A stretch of DNA of 64,000 nucleotides from Bog-756 sp963703145 (GTDB lineage Bacteria; Actinomycetota; Acidimicrobiia; Acidimicrobiales; RAAP-2), in contig OY969793.1 in the NCBI GenBank assembly GCA_963703145.1, positions 1,054,001-1,118,000 of the forward strand. The letters run 5' to 3'. A model generated the notes under the pieces. The model was given only the letters and a program-made list of their open reading frames with translations. It ran no database searches and had not been told where the DNA came from. Each line of letters begins with the position of its first letter. Positions within the stretch are counted from its first letter, which is position 1. Positions 17,297 to 24,898 of this stretch are shown here, in pieces. Both the position numbers and the translations under genes were made by a program.

Positions 17297-17380
17297 TGAC
17301 CACAGGATGTTAAGGAATCCCCCTCCTATCCTTGTTGAGTCAGTGCGAAGGGACCGCCTTCCCCCCCTGGCGGTCCCTTT
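17297..17380 (+). ncRNA. 6C small RNA (actinobacterial two-hairpin C-rich-loop sRNA)
   Basis: An approximately 84-base transcript is predicted between a strong promoter and an intrinsic terminator. The first hairpin pairs AAGGA (17312-17316) with TCCTT (17329-17333) around a loop containing CCCCCTCC. The second pairs AGGGACCGCC (17349-17358) with GGCGGTCCCT (17369-17378) around a loop with seven consecutive cytosines, and ends in TTT. Two stem-loops with C-runs in their loops define the 6C RNA, known as B11 in Mycobacterium. In M. tuberculosis that RNA lies next to a HAD-IB gene, as here. It probably acts by pairing its C-rich loops with G-rich mRNA sites. Confidence 0.85.
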
Positions 17381-17468
17381 GCCGCGTCTGGGGGTCGATA
17401 CCGTCCCACCAGCGTTGATTTCTCCGATCCAGGCGACGTACACACCCACGGTACGGTCCGGGCGGCGG

Positions 17469-17483
17469 TAGCGTGAGGGCATG
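17469..17483 (+). promoter_or_regulatory. Leaderless-type promoter of the HAD/PlsC-murT-gatD operon
   Basis: TAGCGT (17469-17474) lies six bases before the ATG at 17481. Confidence 0.45.
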
Positions 17484-18860
17484 ACCGTCGCCCCCGGTGC
17501 CGTGTTCGTCGATCTCGATCGGACCCTGATCGGCTCGGCCAGCGGACCGGTGTTCCAGCAGGCCATGGAGGCCGAAGGGGTCCTCGCCCCGGGCCGACAC
17601 CTCCCTGGGGACCGGTTCCTCTACGGCTTCTACAACCGGTTCGGCGAGTCGGTGCCGTTCATCGGGCTGGCCCGTGCGGCAGCCGCGGTGATGCGCAACC
17701 GGTCCGTGGAGGCCACCCGGCTGGCCGGTAAGCGGGCCGTGGAGCCCCTGGTCGACCTGGTCCAGCCGTGGGCCCTCGAGGCCCTGGCCGCCCACCGGGC
17801 CGACGGCCGCCAGTTGGTACTGGCCACCACGTCTCCCCAGGATCTCGTGGCCCCGTTGGCCGAGGCCCTGGGGTTCGATGCGCTCATCGCCACCCGCTAC
17901 GGACAGTCCGACGGTCGGTACACCGGAAGGATCGACGGCGGGTTCGTCTGGGGCCTGGGCAAGCGGTCAGCGGTGGCCCGGTGGGCACGAGACAACGGGG
18001 TCGACCTGGCGCGGTCCCATGCCTACTCGGACAGCTTCTTCGACGTGCCTTTGTTCATGTCGGTCGGCCACCCCCACCCGCTCAACGCCGATCCTCGGCT
18101 GGTGGCGGTGGCGCTGGCCCGGCGGTGGCCACTGGAGCAGTGGGATCGGGCACCGGGCGTCCCGTCGCTGGTCGGATGGGAGCCCTACCACCTGGTGCGG
18201 CCGTTCTTCCGTCCTCAGGCCTTCCCCTACGCCCGATTCACGCTCCGGGGACTGGAGCACATTCCCACCGCTGGGCCGGTGATCCTGGCCAGTAACCATC
18301 GCAGCTACTTCGACGTGGCCGCCATCGGCCTGGTGGCGGCCCGGCTGGGTCGACCGGTCCGGTTCATGGCCAAACAGGAGGTCTTCGACGCACCGGTGGT
18401 CGGCCAACTGGCCCGTGCCCTCGGCGGCATCCCGGTGGAGCGCGGCAGCGGAACCGGTGCGCCCATGCGGCACGCGGCCGCGGCACTGCGAGCGGGAGAG
18501 GTGGTGATCGTTCTCCCGCAGGGCACCATCCCGCGCGGCGCAGCGTTCTTCGACCCGGTGCTGACGGGGCACACCGGTGCCGCCCGGCTGGCAGCCGAGA
18601 CCGGTGCACCGGTCATCCCCCTGGGTCTGTGGGGGACCGAGCAGGTGTGGCCGCGCTCATCCAGGGTGCCTTCCATGATCACGCTGCACCCACCCCGGGT
18701 GACGGTGTCAGTGGGTGCCCCGGTCGAGTTGGGGCGCCAGGACGCCGTGTCCGACACGGCTACCTTGATGCAGGCCATCGTCGATCTGCTCCCGGACGAG
18801 GCCCGGGTGGAGCACGCCCCGTCCCCCGAGGAACTGGCTCGCACCCGACCCCCGAAGTGA
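17481..18860 (+). CDS. Fused HAD-IB phosphatase and 1-acylglycerol-3-phosphate acyltransferase (PlsC-like)
   Basis: A 459-residue two-domain protein. Residues 1-215 are a HAD-superfamily IB phosphatase with the nucleophile motif FVDLDRTLIG (Asp11, Asp13) and the later SHAYSDSFFDVPLF acidic motif. Residues about 245-450 are a glycerolipid acyltransferase with the catalytic NHRSYFD (His273, Asp278) and LPQGTIPRGAAFF in the phosphate-binding position. The pairing suggests phospholipid synthesis, acylating lysophosphatidate and removing a phosphate from a related lipid or precursor. It is first in an operon: its stop overlaps murT by four bases. Confidence 0.88.
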   Translation: MTVAPGAVFVDLDRTLIGSASGPVFQQAMEAEGVLAPGRHLPGDRFLYGFYNRFGESVPFIGLARAAAAVMRNRSVEATRLAGKRAVEPLVDLVQPWALEALAAHRADGRQLVLATTSPQDLVAPLAEALGFDALIATRYGQSDGRYTGRIDGGFVWGLGKRSAVARWARDNGVDLARSHAYSDSFFDVPLFMSVGHPHPLNADPRLVAVALARRWPLEQWDRAPGVPSLVGWEPYHLVRPFFRPQAFPYARFTLRGLEHIPTAGPVILASNHRSYFDVAAIGLVAARLGRPVRFMAKQEVFDAPVVGQLARALGGIPVERGSGTGAPMRHAAAALRAGEVVIVLPQGTIPRGAAFFDPVLTGHTGAARLAAETGAPVIPLGLWGTEQVWPRSSRVPSMITLHPPRVTVSVGAPVELGRQDAVSDTATLMQAIVDLLPDEARVEHAPSPEELARTRPPK

Positions 18861-20202
18861 CGGTCTCCACCAGGGGGACTCACCCGCCGCCGCCCGGTCT
18901 GCCGGTGCGGTCGGCCGTGGCTGTTCGGGCACTGCAGACGGTCAACTGGCTATCGCGGACGCTCGGCCGCGGCAGTGGCACCGTGGCCGGTGGTCGGGTC
19001 GGACTGGCCATTGACCCGTCGCTGGTGACCACCCTCACTGCCGGCCGCCGGGTGGTCCTGGTCAGCGGGACCAACGGTAAGACCACCACGACGGCCATGG
19101 TGGTCGCCGCCGTCTCGGCCGGAACGACCGGTGCAGCCGGCGGCGGGAACGATGTGGCCACCAATATCACCGGGGCCAACATGCCGGCCGGGCATCTGTC
19201 GGCACTGGTGTCGTCGCCGTCCGCGGGTATAGCCGTCTTGGAGGTGGACGAGGGCTACCTGGGTCGGATGATCGATGAGACCCATCCTCGGGTCGTGGTG
19301 CTCTTGAACCTGTCCCGGGACCAGCTCGACCGGATCGCCGAGGTACGCATGTTGGTCGACCGCTGGAGGTCGGCGCTCGGACGGCTCCCAAGCGATGAGA
19401 CCAAGGTCGTGGCCAACGCTGACGACCCCATGGTGGTGTGGGCGGCGCGAGACGCCCCCGATGTCCACTGGGTGGGCGCCGGGCAGGTCTGGCACAACGA
19501 TGCCGTGGGGTGTCCCTCGTGCGGCGGCCGCATCGAGTTCACAGCGGACGGGTCGTGGGCCTGCGAGCGATGCCAGTTCGCGCGTCCCGGCGCGAGGCAT
19601 GGGTAGAGGGGACCGACTTCGTGGGCCTCGACGGGGAGCGCTACCCACTCGATCTCGGTGTCCCGGGACAGTTCAACCGGGCCAACGCCGTCATGGCGGC
19701 GGTTGCGGCCTCCTACCTGGGCGATACCTCGGGGCACGAGCTCGCCATCGGGGAAGCGATCCGCGGACTGGCCCGGGTGGACCAGGTGGCCGGGCGGTAC
19801 TCCTCCACGGTCTGGAAGGGTCACCCGGTGCGGTTGCTGCTGGCCAAGAATCCGGCCGGCTGGACGGCCATCTTCGACTTGCTGGATGAGCTCGGCTCAC
19901 CCGACAGCCCGGTGGTGCTCTCCGTTAATGCTCGAATCGCCGATGGCCTGGACACCAGTTGGCTGTGGGACGTTCCCTTCGAGCGCCTCGTGGGCTCGAC
20001 AGTGGTGGCGACCGGTGACCGACGTCGCGATCTCGCCGTCCGGCTGCAGTATGCCGAGGTCGACCACCACGTGTCCCCCGACCCCCTGGCCGCATTGGAC
20101 CGGGCTGCAGCCCTCGGATCAACCGGTGGCCCGGTGGGTCCGGCACCCATTACCTTCCTCGGCAACTACACGGCCTTCTCCGATCTTCGGGCCCGCCTGT
20201 GA
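18857..20202 (+). CDS. murT: Lipid II isoglutaminyl synthase subunit MurT, interrupted by one frameshift
   Basis: MurT is the Mur-ligase-like subunit that, with GatD, amidates the D-glutamate of lipid II. The first part (GTG 18857 to TAG 19606) has the P-loop GTNGKTTTT at residue 71 and the start of the zinc ribbon CPSC...CERC near residues 219-239. The second part (from about 19590 to 20202) continues in another frame with WVEGTDFVGLDGERYPLD, PGQFNRANAVMAAVAASYLG and the C-terminal domain. A single missing base in the GCGCGTCCCGGCGCGAGGC stretch at about 19580-19600 joins them into about 448 residues. Because MurT is normally needed, an assembly error is likeliest. Confidence 0.85.
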
Positions 20203-21002
20203 TGGCCACCGGGGAGTCCGCTCTGCGGATCGCCGTCGTCTACCCGGACCTGCTCGGCACCTACGGCGACGGTGGCAACGGACTGGTCCTGGCTCGACGG
20301 GCCTCGTGGCGGGGCATCGGTGTCGATCTGATCCAAGCCGATTCCTCCCGGCCCCTCCCGACGGCCGACCTCTACTGCATCGGCGGCGGCGAGGATGGAC
20401 CCCAGGTGCGGGCGGCCTCTTCCCTCATCGCCGAAGGAACTATTCATCGGGCCTTCGACGAGGGAGCGGTGGTGCTCGGGGTGTGCGCCGGCTATCAGTT
20501 GCTCGGAACCTCCTTCCCCGACAGTGACGACCGTCCCCATGACGGCCTTGGTCTCCTCGATGTCACCACCCGCAAGGGCACCGGCACCCGGGCGGTCGGG
20601 GAACTGGTGGCCGAGGCCACCCCGCAGGCGCCCCGAAGGGCGGACGGCTCAGCCCTGCCTACCCTGACCGGCTTCGAGAACCACGGGGGTGTCACCAGGA
20701 TCGGGGTGGGGGCGCGGACCGTCGCCGCCGTGGTCAGCGGCGTGGGCAACGGTGATGGGGACGGGACCGAAGGGGCGTGGGCCGAGCGGGTGTTCGGGAC
20801 CTACCTCCATGGACCGCTGTTGGCTCGCAACACGGCCCTGGCCGACCTGCTGCTCGGATGGGCCCTCGGCTCGCTAGGCCGACCAGCGGTCCTGGAGCCC
20901 TTGGGTGACGAGGAGGAGACCGCACTCCGCACGGAGCGCCTGGGTGCCGTCACACCGGCACGACGCCGTCGTTCTGGGCACCGGACAGCCCGGAGCCGCT
21001 GA
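20199..21002 (+). CDS. gatD: Lipid II isoglutaminyl synthase glutaminase subunit GatD
   Basis: A 267-residue CobB/CobQ-like glutamine amidotransferase. It releases ammonia from glutamine for MurT, which converts D-isoglutamate of lipid II to D-isoglutamine on the cytoplasmic side. The catalytic cysteine lies in VVLGVCAGYQLLG (Cys96) and the histidine in FGTYLHGPLL (His204). The N-terminal VVYPDLLGTYGDGGNGLVL phrase is diagnostic of GatD. GTG 20199 overlaps the murT stop (GTGATG); an ATG one codon later is also possible. A basic C-terminal tail of about 40 residues is unremarkable. Confidence 0.92.
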   Translation: MMATGESALRIAVVYPDLLGTYGDGGNGLVLARRASWRGIGVDLIQADSSRPLPTADLYCIGGGEDGPQVRAASSLIAEGTIHRAFDEGAVVLGVCAGYQLLGTSFPDSDDRPHDGLGLLDVTTRKGTGTRAVGELVAEATPQAPRRADGSALPTLTGFENHGGVTRIGVGARTVAAVVSGVGNGDGDGTEGAWAERVFGTYLHGPLLARNTALADLLLGWALGSLGRPAVLEPLGDEEETALRTERLGAVTPARRRRSGHRTARSR

Positions 21003-21036
21003 AGGCGCAACGGGACCACCAGGCCTCTGGCCCTGT

Positions 21037-22080
21037 TCAGCGGTTGGTGCGGGGCCAATCCACCCCGTCATGGGTGTCCCGCTGGTCCGGGGCTGGTGCC
21101 AGCAGCCACGACCGGCGCCAGGCGGCGACATCGGGACCCTGGAGCGGGGGAGTGGTTCCTCGGGCTGCCTGTCGGCGTGCCGTCCACCAGTCCGTGGCGG
21201 CCTCGTTGGCCATGGTGGCGACGGCCGTTTCGATGCGGGTGCCGAACCGACGGGCGTCTTCGCCTTCCTCGGGCCACAGCGGCGTCCCGAACGTGACGGT
21301 CGTCCGCGTGCGCCGGACCCCCTTCCCGCCCTTGGGCAACAGATGCCGGGTGCCGTCGAGGTGGACCGGTACCACCGGGCGGTTACAGCGGGAGGCCAGG
21401 TAGGCGGCCCCGCCGCGGAAGGTCTGGGCCCACCCGTCGGGCGATCGACCACCCTCGGGGAAGATGACCAGGTTCCAGCCGTCGGCCAGGAGGCCGGCGG
21501 CCAGGTCGGCCGACCGCCGGTTGACCTTGGTTCGCTCGATGGGAATGGCAGCCAGGAAGAACGACCAGGCGTCTGCCTTCCAGCGCCGGTCAAAGAAGTA
21601 GTCGGCGGCCGCCGCCACCACCGTCTTGTGCCGGAACCGGAGGGGGAGGCAGCTCAACAGGAGCGGGGTATCGGCGTGGCTGGTGTGGTTGGCCGCGAAG
21701 ATGACCGGGCCCTCGAGTCCGGTGAGCCCTTCGTCACCCCGGATCAACGGCGAAGCCATGACTCTGGCCACCGGTCGGGCGATGTTGTCGAGAACCATGG
21801 CCCGCGCCAGCCGAACCGGGTAACGACGCGACCATTCGGTGTCGTAGTGCACGCCGAGTTCCGGGGTGGGAGCAGGCCGGGGGACCGACTCGGGCCAGCT
21901 GGGCGCGGCCAGCGGGAACCGGGCCTTGCCCGCCCGCGAGGCCAGCGCGCCCGGGGAGAGGCGACGTGCCCACGACCGGGGGTCACCCCCGTCGGCACCG
22001 GCGGGGCCGCCGAGCCGGGCATCGGTCCGCACCGAGCGAGCCGCCCGCAGCGTGGCGGACGAGCGTCGCCGGGGTGTCAC
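21037..22080 (-). CDS. 1-acylglycerol-3-phosphate acyltransferase-like protein (PlsC family)
   Basis: A 347-residue protein with the acyltransferase motifs NHTSHADTPLLL (catalytic His and Asp), IPIERTKVNRRS and LVIFPEGGRSPDG near residues 130-215. It has a long polar N-terminal extension of about 80 residues and a basic C-terminus. It would transfer an acyl chain from acyl-CoA or acyl-ACP to a lysophospholipid or another hydroxyl acceptor at the membrane. It is the last gene of a four-gene operon; its ATG overlaps the stop of the LarA-like gene. The acceptor may be an alcohol made by the upstream reductase, which is inference. Confidence 0.85.
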   Translation of the reverse strand: MTPRRRSSATLRAARSVRTDARLGGPAGADGGDPRSWARRLSPGALASRAGKARFPLAAPSWPESVPRPAPTPELGVHYDTEWSRRYPVRLARAMVLDNIARPVARVMASPLIRGDEGLTGLEGPVIFAANHTSHADTPLLLSCLPLRFRHKTVVAAAADYFFDRRWKADAWSFFLAAIPIERTKVNRRSADLAAGLLADGWNLVIFPEGGRSPDGWAQTFRGGAAYLASRCNRPVVPVHLDGTRHLLPKGGKGVRRTRTTVTFGTPLWPEEGEDARRFGTRIETAVATMANEAATDWWTARRQAARGTTPPLQGPDVAAWRRSWLLAPAPDQRDTHDGVDWPRTNR

Positions 22081-23666
22081 TGGACGTCCGCCATGAGGAT
22101 CGGCGGGGCGTGCAGGTGGGTGAGTGACGGTGATGGCCCCACGACGTCCTGGGCCATCTCGAGGGCGTCCGCCAGAGTGGACGCGGCCCGGAAGCCGAGC
22201 CGGTGCACGGCGTCGGGATCACCGCCGACGATGATCACCCCGCCGAGGTGCTGAAGGGCGTGCGCACACCAGTACCACATGTAGAAGGGGTGGACCCCGT
22301 GGTAGGCGTGCCCGGTCCGGTAGAGGTGGATGTACCACGGGTCGGTGGCGAAGGACTCCTCGAATCGCTCGGCCACCTCGATGGGATCGGTGGTCTCGCT
22401 GAGCACCTGTTCGAAGAAGTCGATGTAGCTCGGGTGGTGGACTGGGTTGAACTCCCACGGGGTGGGGTGGGTCATGATCAGCACACCCCCCTCACGCACG
22501 AGCGGTTTGCCCCGGTACATGTTGAAGAGGTAGCCCAACCCGAGACAGGCCACCAGGATGGGGTTGAGGATCGAGTTCACGTTGTACGGGCTGATGTAGG
22601 GGAGCCCCATGGTCAAGATGTCCGTCTGGCCCTCGACCACCACACCCTGCTGGGCCCAGACGTTGTCGGTGGTGAGCTTGTGGACCGCCTCGACCTCGCC
22701 GGCCTGCACCGAGGTCATCCGGTGGGGTGCTTTCACCGAGTGGAAGATCTGGCGGGCGTAGCGGGGCGGCGTGCGGTCGAGTGCGGCCGACGCCGCCAGG
22801 TAGGCCACGCGGTCACGGGCCTTCCACTCCCACTCCCGCTTCTGGAGGAACTGGAAGGCCCCGGGGAAGGTGTCGTTGTTGAGGGTGGTCTCAATCTGGA
22901 ACACCTTGACGCCGCTGTCGGCGATCAGGCGCCCCATCCGCCAGTTGGCCGTGTGCAGCTCGGACCGGTGCTGGTCCATGAACGACTTGGACCGCTGCAT
23001 GGTCTGGGGGTTGTGGTGGTGGCGGAGGCTCTTGTAGCTGGCCAAACCGGTGGCGACGCTCTTGTGCCCGCCGTCCATGGTCACCAGGTTGATGTTCACG
23101 TAGACGAGCAGGTCGCTCTCGGCGGCCCGCCGGTTGATCTCCACGTCCTCGCCCTCGTCGGTGAGGCCCAGGTGGACCAGCGCGTCGGGGTCCTCGGCGT
23201 CGTGCTGGGTGAGCAGCCCATAGGGGGCGAAAGCGTCGTAGATCCGGTCCCCCAGGGCGTGGCGTAGTTCCGCCTCGGTCATCCGGCGGTGCAGGGCCAG
23301 GGCCACGATGAGGGCGACGTCGTCCACCCCCGCCTCGGCCGCCATGTCGAGCACCTGCTCGATGACCATCTGGCGGATGTCCGGCTGCTCCATGGGCGGG
23401 AGGGGGAGTGAGAGATCGTCGAAGGCGATGGTCAGTCGCATCCCGGGGAACAACAGGGCGGGGAGGGGGTCACGGTCGCCCACCGGATCGTTGAGCGCGG
23501 CACGGATGGCTGCGGAGGGGTCCTGGAGGGCGTCAATCGGCTCGGGGGCGTAGATGACCCGGCTGCCGACCGGCAGCTTCTCCAGGCTGAAGCGCTCACC
23601 GTGCCAGAACAGGGTGGGCGGCGTCGAGCGGTCGACGTCGAGCACGAATCCGGGCCTGGGGCTCAT
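22077..23666 (-). CDS. LarA-like protein (DUF2088, lactate racemase family)
   Basis: A 529-residue cytoplasmic protein. The N-terminal half resembles the DUF2088 domain of the nickel-pincer lactate racemase LarA: LTIAFDDLSLPLPPM, then a histidine in VALALHRRMTEAELRHALG, and GGHKSVATGLASYKSLRHHH, where the lysine is in the position that carries the pincer cofactor in LarA. It is about 100 residues longer than LarA. If functional, it would racemise or epimerise a 2-hydroxy acid, but no lar accessory genes (larB, larC, larE) are in the window, so the cofactor and substrate are open. Four-base overlaps link it to both neighbours. Confidence 0.7.
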   Translation of the reverse strand: MSPRPGFVLDVDRSTPPTLFWHGERFSLEKLPVGSRVIYAPEPIDALQDPSAAIRAALNDPVGDRDPLPALLFPGMRLTIAFDDLSLPLPPMEQPDIRQMVIEQVLDMAAEAGVDDVALIVALALHRRMTEAELRHALGDRIYDAFAPYGLLTQHDAEDPDALVHLGLTDEGEDVEINRRAAESDLLVYVNINLVTMDGGHKSVATGLASYKSLRHHHNPQTMQRSKSFMDQHRSELHTANWRMGRLIADSGVKVFQIETTLNNDTFPGAFQFLQKREWEWKARDRVAYLAASAALDRTPPRYARQIFHSVKAPHRMTSVQAGEVEAVHKLTTDNVWAQQGVVVEGQTDILTMGLPYISPYNVNSILNPILVACLGLGYLFNMYRGKPLVREGGVLIMTHPTPWEFNPVHHPSYIDFFEQVLSETTDPIEVAERFEESFATDPWYIHLYRTGHAYHGVHPFYMWYWCAHALQHLGGVIIVGGDPDAVHRLGFRAASTLADALEMAQDVVGPSPSLTHLHAPPILMADVQ

Positions 23667-24898
23667 CGGGTGCGTCCTTTCGGTTTGCGGAGATCGAAGA
23701 CCACCTTCACAGCACCCCGGGGGCCGGCGGCACCCGCATGGGCGATGGCCTCCTCGTAGCGCTCGAGTGGGTAGGCAGCAGAGACCAGTCGGCCCAGCCC
23801 GGCTGCACCGACGACGTCGATGGCCAGACCGAAGCTCCGCCGGGGACCTCCGTCGGTCGCAGACGACTCGTCGCCATAGGCGTAGGAGCCGACCAGCGTC
23901 AGTTCCCGGTGCCACAACGGGGCCAGGTCGAGTGAGACCTTTCCCGGCATGCCCACCAGGACCACCGTGCCCCGGGGCCGGACCATGGCGAGTGACTGGG
24001 TGAGCGATTCGGACGAACCGACACAGTCGAAGACCACATCAGCCCCGTTCGTGAGACGCCCGGCCAACACCAGCGAGCCGGCCCGGCTCCGGACGGCCCG
24101 GGCCAGCTGGCCCGGAGGGACCACGATGTCTGCGCCCAGCTCGTCGGCCAGCTGGCGCTGGTGTTGGTACTTGGCCCCGACGATCACGGTGCAGGGGTGG
24201 TGGGGCCGCACGACCCGGTCGATAGCCGCCACGGTCGCCAATCCCAGGGTGCCGGCACCGACCACCGCCACGACGTCGTCAGACCGGATGCCCCCTGACA
24301 GGGCGGCATGCACGGCGCAGGCGGTGGGTTCGATCATGACGGCGTCCTCGTCGGAGAACGACTCGGGCACCCCGTGCAGTTGGGAGGTGTGGGCCGCCAG
24401 GGCCACCGTCGACCAGCCGCCGCCGGTGTCGGTGCAGTATCCGGTCTGCAGCCCCGGCTCGAGGGCACCGAAGGCCACATTCCCGCACAGGCCGGTGTGG
24501 CCCTGGGAACACTGTGGGCACAGCGGCACGATGTGGCGAGGGGCGCAGCCGAGGACAGGCTCGATGACCGCCCGGGTGCCGGGCTCGAGCCGCTGGCCAC
24601 CGTGGTCCACGCCACCGTGTTCGAGCCGCCCGACTACTTCGTGACCCGGGATGAACGGGAAGCTGACCATGTGCTCGAAGTAGCGCGAGCTCCGCCCGTC
24701 CAGGGTGGCCAGATCGGAACCGCAGATACCCGACAAGAGGGGCTGGAGGTGGAACCAGTCCTCGCCGGGCAGTTCGGCCGGTTCGGTGTCGAGCAGCTGG
24801 AGCGGTCCGATGCCGGCTCCGCGCCCCGACCCCAGGACCGAGACGACCCGTGCCGCCGCGAAGCGCGCCAGGTTCCGCTCGAAGACGAGCGCCTTCAT
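23663..24898 (-). CDS. Zinc-dependent alcohol dehydrogenase (MDR superfamily)
   Basis: A 411-residue protein with a GroES-like zinc domain and a Rossmann domain. Visible motifs are LSGICGSDLATLDG (catalytic zinc Cys), FPFIPGHEVVGRLEHGG (His-Glu), a cysteine-rich CPQCSQGHTGLC structural-zinc segment, and VVAVVGAGTLGLATVAAID for NAD(P) binding. It has a longer N-terminal segment than standard family members. It should oxidise an alcohol or reduce an aldehyde. Between an acyl reductase and a LarA-like gene, it may handle a long-chain alcohol or hydroxy compound; this is inference. It overlaps both neighbours by four bases. Confidence 0.85.
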   Translation of the reverse strand: MKALVFERNLARFAAARVVSVLGSGRGAGIGPLQLLDTEPAELPGEDWFHLQPLLSGICGSDLATLDGRSSRYFEHMVSFPFIPGHEVVGRLEHGGVDHGGQRLEPGTRAVIEPVLGCAPRHIVPLCPQCSQGHTGLCGNVAFGALEPGLQTGYCTDTGGGWSTVALAAHTSQLHGVPESFSDEDAVMIEPTACAVHAALSGGIRSDDVVAVVGAGTLGLATVAAIDRVVRPHHPCTVIVGAKYQHQRQLADELGADIVVPPGQLARAVRSRAGSLVLAGRLTNGADVVFDCVGSSESLTQSLAMVRPRGTVVLVGMPGKVSLDLAPLWHRELTLVGSYAYGDESSATDGGPRRSFGLAIDVVGAAGLGRLVSAAYPLERYEEAIAHAGAAGPRGAVKVVFDLRKPKGRTR

